Part shown: piece by piece, positions 22,644 to 30,264 of the stretch
Numbering within the stretch: the first letter of the stretch is position 1
Layout of the letters: every line of letters begins with the position of its first letter
Origin: an uncultured Lachnospiraceae bacterium
Lineage (GTDB): Bacteria; Bacillota; Clostridia; Lachnospirales; Lachnospiraceae
DNA: 64,000 bases
Direction: 5' to 3'
Assembly: GCA_949740535.1 (NCBI GenBank)
Contig: CATJHO010000145.1
Coordinates: 1-64,000, forward strand
Notes under the pieces: model-generated
Told to the model about the DNA's origin: nothing
Databases searched by the model: none
Seen by the model: only the letters and a program-made list of their open reading frames with translations
Program-made: the position numbers and the translations under genes

Positions 22644-24836
22644 ATGTCATATATGATTGCGCTTGCAGGAAATCCAAACTGCGGCAAGACCAGCTTATTC
22701 AATGAACTGACCGGTTCCAGACAGCGGGTAGGAAACTGGCCGGGCGTTACCGTCGACAAGAAGGAGGGAACCTATAAGAAAGATAAAGAAATCGAAATCC
22801 TGGATCTTCCGGGAACGTATTCCCTGTCCCCTTATTCTGCAGAGGAGATTATTGCCCGGAATTATCTTGTAAAGGAAAAACCAGATGCAGTGATTAATAT
22901 CGTGGACGGGACCAGTCTGGAGCGGAATCTGTATCTGACTCTGCAGATTCTGGAGACAGGCATACCTACGGTCATTGCTCTGAACATGATGGATGAGGTG
23001 GAAGACAGAGGCGATGAGATTCATATAGAAAAGCTTTCCAGGGCTTTTGGAGTGCCGGTTATTCCGATTGTGGCCAGAAACGGCCGAGGCATCTGGGAGT
23101 TGATGGAAAAAGCGGCCGAAACGGCCAGGGAAAAAAGAGCGCCCATGAAGCTTCCGGTTTTTGATAAGAAACTTCAGGAAACCATTGATCAGGTAAAAGC
23201 GCTTCTGGAAGCAGAAGGTGAGCCGGACAGCGGGTGGAAGGCTGTCAAGCTTCTGGAACATGATGAAAATGTTCGGGAACAGATGAAGGAAGACCTGAAA
23301 AATCAGGCCGGAAAGCTGACAGCCAAGCGATATGGCCAGGAGGCAGATCTGGAAGCAGAGATAGCAGATCAGCGTTATCAGTACATAACAAAGGCTGTAA
23401 AGGACGCGGTAACGAAACACTCTGCCGGCTGCGTGGAAACAAAGTCTGACAAACTGGATAAGCTTTTCACCAACCGGATTCTCGCTCTGCCTGTATTTGC
23501 TGTGATTATGTATCTGCTCTTTGCCTGCACCAACAGTGAAAACTTCCTGTTTCTGGGAATTCCAAGTCCTGGTATCTGGCTGGCCGGTGTGGTGGAATCG
23601 CTGTGGGGCGGACTTACCGGGCTGGCCGAGAGGGCGCTTGCCGGCGCTTCCCCCTGGATCTATTCTTTGGTGATTGACGGCATTATGGGCGGACTGGGGT
23701 CTGTCCTTGGTTTTATTCCCCTTGTGCTGGTGCTGTATATTCTGATTTCCTTTCTGGAGGACTGCGGTTACATGGCCCGCATTGCCTTTGTGCTGGATCG
23801 GATTTTCCGGCGCTTCGGTCTCTCAGGGCGCTCCTTTATCCCTCTGCTTCAGGGCTTTGGCTGCAGTGTTCCGGCAGTTATGGCCACACGCACCCTTGAG
23901 TCGGAGAAGGATCGGAAGATTACCGCCATACTGGCAGGCTTTATGCCCTGCGGCGCCAAACTGCCTATCTTCGCCCTGTTCGCGTCTACGCTGTTTGCGG
24001 ATAACAATCAGACGCTGGTGACTTATTCTCTGTATGTTTTGAGTATTGTAATGGCTGTCCTTGTATCTCTGCTGCTAAATAAGTTTGTATTCCGGGAGGG
24101 AACTTCCAATTTTATTATGGAGCTTCCTCAGTACCGGATCCCCACTTTGAAGAGCGTGCTGATTCACGGCTGGGAGAAGGTGAAGGGCTTTGCCGTGAAA
24201 GCGGGAACAGTTATATTTGTGTCCACCGTTCTGATCTGGTTCCTGTCCGGCTTTAATCTGAATTCCTTCAATGGAAAAAATGCCGCAGAAAATGAAGATG
24301 GCAGCATTATGTGCGGGATGAACGACAGTTTTATGGCTTCTGTCGGAAACGTGATTGCCCCCGTGTTCAGGCCTCTGGGCTTTGGTGAGTGGCGTCCGGC
24401 AGTGGGTGTGATAACCGGCTGGATTGCCAAGGAAAATGTGGTCGTGACCTTTGCGCAGCTTTACCAGGAAGACGTAACTGAAGCGTATCTGGAAGAATAT
24501 TTCTCCCAGTATAGTCCCAAAGAGCTGGAAGAACTGGGGTTTGAGGGCGGCGTGTACAATGCTGAAGCCGCGGGAGACATTTACTCGGAAAACATCCTCT
24601 TTGAAGGGAGCGATGAGAATGCGCTTCCCCATATGAGAGATGATATACAGACAAAAGCGGCGGCTTACGCCTACATGGTATTTAATCTGCTGTGTATGCC
24701 CTGCTTTGCGGCCGTAGGCGCCATGAAGCGGGAGTTAAAGACCTGGAAGGAAACGGGCAGGGCCGTGGCTGTGCAGATGGCAGCTGCTTATACTGCAGCC
24801 CTTCTGGTAAATATGGTGGGAGGATTGTTTTTGTAA
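22644..24836 (+). CDS. feoB: Ferrous iron transport protein B
   Basis: A 730-residue inner-membrane Fe2+ transporter. The N-terminal G domain has GNPNCGKTSLFN (8-19), the switch segment VGNWPGVTVDKKEG and DLPGTYSLSPYS, with NMMDE as the G4 motif. A helical linker follows, then a membrane part of eight or more segments with the two gate blocks SFIPLLQGFGCSVPAVMATR and GFMPCGAKLPIFALF, whose cysteines are conserved in FeoB. The C-terminus is short and has no FeoC domain. AGGAGTAGG precedes the ATG. The Cys-rich partner follows. Confidence 0.97.
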   Translation: MSYMIALAGNPNCGKTSLFNELTGSRQRVGNWPGVTVDKKEGTYKKDKEIEILDLPGTYSLSPYSAEEIIARNYLVKEKPDAVINIVDGTSLERNLYLTLQILETGIPTVIALNMMDEVEDRGDEIHIEKLSRAFGVPVIPIVARNGRGIWELMEKAAETAREKRAPMKLPVFDKKLQETIDQVKALLEAEGEPDSGWKAVKLLEHDENVREQMKEDLKNQAGKLTAKRYGQEADLEAEIADQRYQYITKAVKDAVTKHSAGCVETKSDKLDKLFTNRILALPVFAVIMYLLFACTNSENFLFLGIPSPGIWLAGVVESLWGGLTGLAERALAGASPWIYSLVIDGIMGGLGSVLGFIPLVLVLYILISFLEDCGYMARIAFVLDRIFRRFGLSGRSFIPLLQGFGCSVPAVMATRTLESEKDRKITAILAGFMPCGAKLPIFALFASTLFADNNQTLVTYSLYVLSIVMAVLVSLLLNKFVFREGTSNFIMELPQYRIPTLKSVLIHGWEKVKGFAVKAGTVIFVSTVLIWFLSGFNLNSFNGKNAAENEDGSIMCGMNDSFMASVGNVIAPVFRPLGFGEWRPAVGVITGWIAKENVVVTFAQLYQEDVTEAYLEEYFSQYSPKELEELGFEGGVYNAEAAGDIYSENILFEGSDENALPHMRDDIQTKAAAYAYMVFNLLCMPCFAAVGAMKRELKTWKETGRAVAVQMAAAYTAALLVNMVGGLFL

Positions 24837-25016
24837 ACAGTTTATAGTAAAATAAATACAGACAAATCCATGATAGAAAGGAAAACAGGCGCACTTTGAG
24901 GTTTAATTAAATGATCCTGCTTCCCTGGGGAGATATTTGTTTTTCCACCAGATAAGCTTCAGGAGCTGACCGGACCGTATGTAAATGGAGCGGAGAAAAT
25001 AAGGAGGTATTGAGAA

Positions 25017-25175
25017 ATGGCAGATGTGATTGTACTTGTTATCGTAGGCCTGTGTCTGGCAGGCAGTATCATATATACCGTACGCAATAAGAAGCGGGGC
25101 GGTTCAGCCTGCGGATGCGGCTGCTCTGGCTGCAGCGGCTCTGCCTGCTGCGGGAAGAGGGAATCGGATTCCTAG
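25017..25175 (+). CDS. FeoB-associated Cys-rich membrane protein
   Basis: A 52-residue protein with one N-terminal membrane helix (VIVLVIVGLCLAGSIIYTV), a basic stop-transfer stretch, then a tail with CGCGCSGCSG and ACCGK: seven cysteines in the tail plus one in the helix. The layout matches the small Cys-rich protein found after feoB in many clostridia. It may pass or buffer iron at the pore, which is inference. AAGGAGG lies 9 bases before the ATG. A perfect terminator follows. Confidence 0.88.
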   Translation: MADVIVLVIVGLCLAGSIIYTVRNKKRGGSACGCGCSGCSGSACCGKRESDS

Positions 25176-25200
25176 CACTTCCCTGCACAGATAATCATGA

Positions 25201-25240
25201 ATCCTCTGTATCTGCAGCTCTGGCCGCAGATACAGAGGAT
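25201..25240 (+). terminator. Terminator of the feo operon
   Basis: Perfect 15-bp stem (25201-25215 with 25226-25240), 10-nt loop, followed by TTCTTTT. Confidence 0.9.
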
Positions 25241-25311
25241 TTCTTTTACAGTTATATATTTCCTTTTCAGAGAATACAATAAATAGAAATCAGGTACAGG
25301 TTGGTCTGCAC

Positions 25312-26541
25312 GTGAAGAAGCCATCTACCATTTTATTACTGCTTGGAGTTATTATCTGCCTTTCGCTTAGGGTGTACGGGCAGGGGGCGGAGGAATCGAA
25401 GGAGCAGACAGAGATTCCTTCGGAACTGCGGCAGCTGTACGCCCAGTCAGCCGTATTAATGGACGCAGACTCCGGGCGTGTTTTGTTTGAAAAAAACGGT
25501 TATGAACAGAAGCCTATGGCCAGCACTACAAAGATTATGACTTTGATTGTTACGCTGGAAAATGCGAATCTGGACGAAATTGTCACAGTATCCCAGTATG
25601 CCGCCGGTATGCCGGATGTTCAGCTGGGAATCCGAAGCGGCGAGCAGTACCGTCTGGGAGATCTGCTCTATTCTCTGATGCTGGAATCCCACAATGATTC
25701 TGCAGTGGCTATTGCGGAGCATGTGGGCGGATCGGTTGAGGGGTTTGCGCAAATGATGAATGCCAAGGCCCGTGATATCGGCTGTTATCATACATATTTC
25801 ATCACGCCCAACGGACTGGATGCCGCAGATGAACAGGGAACCCACTCTACCACAGCGGTGGATCTGGCCCGCATCATGCGCTACTGCATTACGCAGTCTC
25901 CCAGGCAGGAGGAATTTCTTGCCATCACCCGTACCTCTTCCTACAGTTTTGGAGATACCGAGGGACTTCGCAGCTTTACCGTAGGCAACAAAAATGCCTT
26001 TCTGACCATGATGGAAGGGGCCCTTTCCGGCAAAACAGGTTTCACCAACAACGCCGGTTACTGTTATGTGGGAGCCCTGAAGCGGGAGGACCGCACCTTT
26101 ATCACAGCCCTTCTGGCCTGTGGCTGGCCAAATAACCGAAGCTACAAATGGAGCGACACCCGGAAGCTTATGAGCTACGGTTTGGAACATTATACTTACG
26201 AGGATGTCTGGCAGGAAACTGCCCTGGGAATGCTTCCGGTAAGAGGCGGAATACCAGAGAGCGGAGATCTGAGCGAGCAGGCATTTACCAGGCTGCAGCT
26301 GGCCGAAGGAACAGAGGAGCATTTGAACCTTCTTCTGTCTGAGGAAGAAGAAATAACCATAGAGACGCAGCTGCCCGAAGCCGTCACAGCTCCGGTAGAG
26401 CCGGGAACCATCATCGGAAACATCCACTATTATCTGGAGGGAGAGCTTATCCGGATCTATCCCGTAACGGCCGTGGATGCCGTGGAAGCGGTTTCTCCAT
26501 ACTGGTGCCTGAAGCAGACCTTTGGGAAGTATTATTTGTAG
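25312..26541 (+). CDS. D-alanyl-D-alanine carboxypeptidase (DacF/PBP5 type)
   Basis: A 409-residue secreted low-molecular-weight penicillin-binding protein that trims the terminal D-Ala of peptidoglycan stems. GTG start and N-terminal signal sequence (about residues 5-24). The active-site SxxK is STTK at 71-74 in MASTTKIMT, SHN is the SxN motif, and SGKTGFT the KTG motif. A C-terminal PBP5-like beta domain follows from about residue 290. No C-terminal amphipathic anchor is obvious. The ribosome site is weak, so the start could be a few codons off. It stands alone between the feo terminator and the methionine-transport promoter. Confidence 0.9.
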   Translation: MKKPSTILLLLGVIICLSLRVYGQGAEESKEQTEIPSELRQLYAQSAVLMDADSGRVLFEKNGYEQKPMASTTKIMTLIVTLENANLDEIVTVSQYAAGMPDVQLGIRSGEQYRLGDLLYSLMLESHNDSAVAIAEHVGGSVEGFAQMMNAKARDIGCYHTYFITPNGLDAADEQGTHSTTAVDLARIMRYCITQSPRQEEFLAITRTSSYSFGDTEGLRSFTVGNKNAFLTMMEGALSGKTGFTNNAGYCYVGALKREDRTFITALLACGWPNNRSYKWSDTRKLMSYGLEHYTYEDVWQETALGMLPVRGGIPESGDLSEQAFTRLQLAEGTEEHLNLLLSEEEEITIETQLPEAVTAPVEPGTIIGNIHYYLEGELIRIYPVTAVDAVEAVSPYWCLKQTFGKYYL

Positions 26542-26579
26542 AAACGAAAGGATGTGTCAGCCTTTTTCACTAAAACCCA

Positions 26580-26608
26580 TTGACTTCTTCCTGACTTTGC
26601 ACTATAAT
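26580..26608 (+). promoter_or_regulatory. Strong promoter of the leader-metQNI operon
   Basis: TTGACT (26580-26585), 17 bp, consensus TATAAT (26603-26608). Transcription should start near 26615, giving a leader of about 270 nt before metQ. Confidence 0.85.
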
Positions 26609-26645
26609 CAAAAACAGTTTAAAATTATTGGAAAAGGAGAGCGCC

Positions 26646-26741
26646 ATGAGAAAGAACAGCATCCATGTTATGTGTTCGATGGAGATGTACATGTGTACCA
26701 TGTGCATGTTTTGTGATGCTGATTTTCAAAGGGCTTTCTGA
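26646..26741 (+). CDS. Met/Cys-rich leader peptide (31 residues), putative attenuator peptide
   Basis: ATG 26646 with AAGGAG six bases upstream opens 31 codons ending at TGA 26739-26741. Seven are Met (positions 1, 9, 12, 14, 16, 19, 21) and four are Cys (10, 17, 20, 23). The core reads VMCSMEMYMCTMCMFC. Such a run of one or two amino acids, in a frame with a good ribosome site and just before an intrinsic terminator, is the hallmark of translation-coupled attenuation, as for trp and his leaders. The genes downstream encode a methionine transporter, so the coding bias matches the product. A stand-alone function as a metal-binding peptide is less likely but possible. No S-box or T-box consensus was seen in the leader. 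Confidence 0.7.
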   Translation: MRKNSIHVMCSMEMYMCTMCMFCDADFQRAF

Positions 26742-26752
26742 CCGTAAGGGAG

Positions 26753-26825
26753 CGGCTGTTTTTAGCAGCAGCCGTCAATCAGGTTTGATTGAGAAGGGAA
26801 GCTTTGCTTGGAAGCTTCCCTTTTT
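26753..26825 (+). terminator. Attenuator hairpins and intrinsic terminator before metQ
   Basis: Three stems in a row: CGGCTG/CAGCCG (26753-26758 with 26769-26774); TCAATCA/TGATTGA (26775-26781 with 26786-26792); and the terminator GGGAAGCTT/AAGCTTCCC (26796-26804 with 26812-26820) followed by TTTTT (26821-26825). AAGGGAGC at 26746-26753 resembles the terminator 5' arm AAGGGAAGC and could compete for the 3' arm, a possible antiterminator. Confidence 0.7.
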
Positions 26826-26885
26826 AATATGCGCGGGGCAGCAGTTCCTGCCCCTTGTAATCAATAAAGAAAAGGAGAATACATT

Positions 26886-27737
26886 ATGAAAAAATTTGTT
26901 AAGACACTTGTTACATCTGCGCTGATCCTTGCGCTGGCAGGAGCTTTGACGGCCTGTGGGAAAAGCGGCGGCCTGACCATTGCCGTTCCCAATGATACCA
27001 CCAATGAGGCGAGGGCTCTGCTGCTTTTGGAAGAACAGGGATATATTACCCTGAAGGAAGGGGCAGGTATTACCGCGACGATTCAGGATATTCAGGACAA
27101 TCCTTACAAGATTACCTTCAAAGAGGTGGAAGCGGCTCAGCTTCCCAATGTGCTGCAGGATGTGGATTATGCAGTTATTAACTCCAACTATGCCATTGAG
27201 GCTGACTTAAATCCCATGACAGACGCCCTGGCCATTGAGGGATCTTCCTCTGCATACAGCAATATTCTGGCAGTCAGAGAAGGGAATGAGAGCTCAGACG
27301 CCATCAAAGCCCTGACAGCAGCTCTGGAGAGCCAGAAGGTGGCAGAGTTCATTGCAGGAACGTATGAGGGAGCCGTTGTGAGTACAGTGGACAATCCCAC
27401 TGACGGCACCGATGCGTCTGTAGATTATGCAGCTTTAGCAGGGACTACGATTTCCGTGGCAGCATCTCCCACTCCCCACGCAGAAATTCTGAAGGTTGCT
27501 CAGGAGATTCTGGAAGAGCAGGGCATTACCCTGAAGATCATTGAGTATACTGACTATGTTCAGCCCAACAATGTGGTGGAGAGCGGGGAATTAGACGCCA
27601 ACTACTTCCAGCATACCCCCTATCTGGATGATTTCAATGCGGAGAACGGAACCCATCTGGTATCTGCTTCTGCCATCCATGTAGAGCCCATTGGTCTTTA
27701 CGGCGGAAAACAGACCAGCCTGGATGCCATTAAATAA
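26886..27737 (+). CDS. metQ: Circularly permuted MetQ/NlpA-family methionine-binding lipoprotein
   Basis: Substrate-binding lipoprotein of a methionine ABC importer, 283 residues, with signal peptide and lipobox LTAC (Cys24). All the usual MetQ blocks are present but in swapped order. Directly after the lipid Cys come the blocks normally in the second half: TIAVPNDTTNEARALLLLE (31-49), EAAQLPNVLQDVDYAVINSNYA (split here by position 82-103) and NILAVREGNES. Only then come the normally N-terminal blocks, ISVAASPTPHAEILK (189-203), FQHTPYLDDF (241-250) and HVEPIGLYGGK. The protein stops at TSLDAIK, which in ordinary MetQ runs straight into the AVPND block. This is a circular permutation with new ends between the two lobes. 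The metN and metI genes behind it look normal, so the protein is likely functional. Confidence 0.88.
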   Translation: MKKFVKTLVTSALILALAGALTACGKSGGLTIAVPNDTTNEARALLLLEEQGYITLKEGAGITATIQDIQDNPYKITFKEVEAAQLPNVLQDVDYAVINSNYAIEADLNPMTDALAIEGSSSAYSNILAVREGNESSDAIKALTAALESQKVAEFIAGTYEGAVVSTVDNPTDGTDASVDYAALAGTTISVAASPTPHAEILKVAQEILEEQGITLKIIEYTDYVQPNNVVESGELDANYFQHTPYLDDFNAENGTHLVSASAIHVEPIGLYGGKQTSLDAIK

Positions 27738-27811
27738 ACGTAAATACATACATAAGAAGGACGGACTGCCGGCAGAAGCTGTGCCGGCGCTCCCCCTTGT
27801 CCGGAGGTTAT

Positions 27812-28825
27812 ATGATTGAGATAAAGGATCTTTCCAAAGAATTTGAGACGGCGGATGGGAAAGTAGAAGCCCTGAAGCATGTGAACCTGACCATTCAGGA
27901 CGGCGGCATCTACGGGATCATCGGTATGAGCGGCGCGGGAAAGAGCACGCTGGTCCGCTGTATCAATATGCTGGAGCGGCCCACAGAAGGCACCGTGCTG
28001 ATTGACGGATGCGATATGGGAAGCCTCTCGAATGCAGAGCTTCGGAAGGTGCGCCGGGAGGTAACCATGATATTCCAGGGCTTTAATCTGCTGATGCAGA
28101 GAACCTGTCTGAAAAATATCTGTTTTCCCCTGGAACTGGCAGGCATGGACAAGGCGGAGGCAAAAAAGCGTGCGTTAGAATTGTTGGATGTGGTAGGACT
28201 GCCGGACAAAGCCAATGCGTATCCGGCCCAGCTTTCAGGCGGCCAGCAGCAGAGGATAGCCATTGCCCGCGCCCTGGCCACAGAGCCCAAGGTGCTGCTC
28301 TGCGATGAGGCTACCAGCGCCCTGGATCCCAAGACCACCCATTCCATTCTGGAGCTGATCCGGGATATCAATGCGCGGCTTGGAATTACGGTGATTATTA
28401 TTACCCATCAGATGAGCGTGGTGGAGGAGATCTGCACCCATGTAGCCATTCTGGATGAGGGGCAGGTAGTGGAGGAAGGCGCAGTGAGCACCGTATTTTC
28501 CAGTCCCAAATCAATGGCTGCCAAGCGGCTGGTATTCCCGGACGGCGCGGATGAGATTATGACAGAGACGCCGGGAGAACGGCGGATCCGGGTGGTATTC
28601 AGCGGGGCCCCTGCAGCCAAGACGCCTCTGATCGCCCGGATGGCTATGGAGGAACAGATTGCGGCCAGTATTCTGGGGGCTTCCACCCGCAGTATCGGGG
28701 ATAAGGCTTACGGCAATATGCTGCTGGGAATTACCGGGGATGACGAGATGGTGCACAGAGCCATGACGTATCTTCGGGGCATTGAGGATATTCTGGTGGA
28801 GGAGGTGACGGATCATGTTGGATAA
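27812..28825 (+). CDS. metN: Methionine ABC transporter ATP-binding protein with NIL domain
   Basis: A 337-residue ATPase. Walker A is GMSGAGKST, the signature is LSGGQQQRIAIARAL, Walker B is VLLCDEATSALD, and the H-loop is IIITHQ. The last 80-90 residues form the NIL domain that binds methionine and inhibits transport when the cell is replete. ATG 27812 is chosen because GGAGGT stands 4 bases ahead; an upstream TTG is in frame but unlikely. It lies 74 bp after metQ and overlaps metI by 11 bases. Confidence 0.95.
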   Translation: MIEIKDLSKEFETADGKVEALKHVNLTIQDGGIYGIIGMSGAGKSTLVRCINMLERPTEGTVLIDGCDMGSLSNAELRKVRREVTMIFQGFNLLMQRTCLKNICFPLELAGMDKAEAKKRALELLDVVGLPDKANAYPAQLSGGQQQRIAIARALATEPKVLLCDEATSALDPKTTHSILELIRDINARLGITVIIITHQMSVVEEICTHVAILDEGQVVEEGAVSTVFSSPKSMAAKRLVFPDGADEIMTETPGERRIRVVFSGAPAAKTPLIARMAMEEQIAASILGASTRSIGDKAYGNMLLGITGDDEMVHRAMTYLRGIEDILVEEVTDHVG

Positions 28826-29516
28826 ATTGTTTTCACAGGAGGTTCTGGAGGAAACCCTCTGGATTCTGCAGAATGAGATTCCGCTGGCGGTGTGGGAGAC
28901 GATATATGTGACTGTGCTTGCCACGGCCTTTGCCATTGTGCTGGGACTGCCGCTGGGCGTGCTTCTGACAGCAGGGGAAAAGGACGGAGTGCTGCCCCTT
29001 CCCAAGGGTGTCATGCATGTGCTGAATATTTTTATTAACCTTCTGCGGTCTGTGCCGTTTTTGATTTTGATGATCATGGTAGTTCCTCTTACAAGGCTGA
29101 TTGCAGGGACGGCAGTGGGAACGACAGCCTCCATTGTACCTCTGGTGATTGCGGCCTTTCCCTTTGTGGCCCGCCTGGTGGAGAGCAGTCTTCGGGAGGT
29201 AAATCCCAATATCATTGAGATGGCCCAGAGCATGGGAGCTTCGCCCTTTCAGATCATTGTAAAAGTGCTGATTCCGGAGAGCGTCCCTTCTCTGATGTCC
29301 AATTTTACCATTGCCATTACCACCATTCTGGGATATTCTGCCATGAGCGGAATCATCGGCGGCGGCGGACTGGGAAAGATCGCCATCAATTACGGATATT
29401 ACCGTTATAAGTATCTGGTTATGCTGATTGCAGTGGCGCTGCTGATCGTTCTGGTTCAGATTTTCCAGAGCCTGGGAACCCGTGCGGCTGTGAAGTCAGA
29501 TAAGCGCTTAAAGTGA
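28815..29516 (+). CDS. metI: Methionine ABC transporter permease
   Basis: A 233-residue inner-membrane permease with five predicted segments. The coupling block EMAQSMGASPFQIIVKVLIPES is the EAA loop that docks to MetN. SGIIGGGGLGKIAI near the C-terminus is the usual MetI block. It is translated from an ATG inside the end of metN, with GGAGGTG upstream, so the two subunits are coupled. The N-terminus is longer by about ten residues than E. coli MetI. A terminator follows about 100 bp later. Confidence 0.95.
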   Translation: MLDKLFSQEVLEETLWILQNEIPLAVWETIYVTVLATAFAIVLGLPLGVLLTAGEKDGVLPLPKGVMHVLNIFINLLRSVPFLILMIMVVPLTRLIAGTAVGTTASIVPLVIAAFPFVARLVESSLREVNPNIIEMAQSMGASPFQIIVKVLIPESVPSLMSNFTIAITTILGYSAMSGIIGGGGLGKIAINYGYYRYKYLVMLIAVALLIVLVQIFQSLGTRAAVKSDKRLK

Positions 29517-29605
29517 CGGGACTTTGTGCAATCTGTGTGCCAAAAGGATTACCGGCTGGATCTGTAAAAGCTATAATATGAAAACTGGTTTATCGAAGAA
29601 AATAA

Positions 29606-29651
29606 TTGACAGAAAATGGAAAAGCTGTTATATTTACCACAACAGCTTTTC
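29606..29651 (+). terminator. metQNI terminator overlapping a promoter
   Basis: Stem GAAAAGCTGTT/AACAGCTTTTC (29619-29629 with 29641-29651), followed by TTTTTT. The same bases hold a promoter, TTGACA (29606-29611), 17 bp, TATATT (29629-29634), whose start near 29641 would lie in the 3' arm and serve the prepilin peptidase-kinase genes. Confidence 0.7.
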
Positions 29652-29777
29652 TTTTTTATTTAAATAGAGTTAGTTCAATTCTTGATGGTAAGGAAAAGTC
29701 TGTGATCAAAATCTGCAGCTGTACCGTTCGGTACTGTTGATTCCAAAGAACAAGACAAAAGGATAAGGAGGAAGGAG

Positions 29778-30245
29778 ATGAATGGCCTTCAGGCCGTAAA
29801 AGCAGGAGTGGTGTTTTTTCTGCTTGCCGTAACAGCGTGGACTGACTTGTGTAAGAGACGGATTCCCAACCGGATTCTTGGCGCCGGCCTGCTGTTATGG
29901 GCAGTGTTTTTCTTATGGAACTGCATAAAATTAGAAGAAAGAGCATTCGTTTCTATGGGAAGAGAGCTGGCGGGAAGCCTGCTGCTGGTCTTTGGACTTT
30001 GCTGTCTGGCTGTGTTAAGCAGGTATGCCATAGGTTTTGGGGATGTGAAGCTGCTGGGGATTACAGCCCTGTATGTTGGAGCCGGACCGGCCTTTTGCAG
30101 CCTGTGCTGCGGGCTTCTTATGGCTGGAGGGATGGCGGGCTTTCTGCTGGCAGCAGGGAGAATCAGCCGGAAAGACCGGCTTCCTCTGGCGCCTTTCTTT
30201 TTCCTTGGATATGTGCTGCAGCTCTTAGGGATAACAGGCAGATAA
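29778..30245 (+). CDS. A24-family prepilin peptidase (short CpaA/TadV type)
   Basis: A 155-residue inner-membrane aspartic peptidase that cleaves type IV pilin-like leader peptides. The two catalytic Asp lie in AWTDLCKRRIPN (about residue 22) and GFGDVKLLG (about 94). It lacks the N-methylation domain of PilD, as in TadV/CpaA of Flp pili. There are about five membrane segments. GGAGGAAGGAG precedes the ATG. No pilin, Tad ATPase or TadE gene is within the window, so its substrate is encoded elsewhere. Confidence 0.87.
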   Translation: MNGLQAVKAGVVFFLLAVTAWTDLCKRRIPNRILGAGLLLWAVFFLWNCIKLEERAFVSMGRELAGSLLLVFGLCCLAVLSRYAIGFGDVKLLGITALYVGAGPAFCSLCCGLLMAGGMAGFLLAAGRISRKDRLPLAPFFFLGYVLQLLGITGR

Positions 30246-30264
30246 GAGGACGGGAGGTGGAAAT

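Noticed and set aside
25456..26427. Long minus-strand open frame opposite the D,D-carboxypeptidase gene (323 codons)
   Set aside because: No ribosome site, no recognisable domain, and the plus strand encodes a clear family member with all motifs.
26646..26885. S-box (SAM) riboswitch or T-box before metQ
   Set aside because: Neither the S-box core nor a T-box sequence with specifier stem was found; the leader is explained by a peptide frame plus hairpins.
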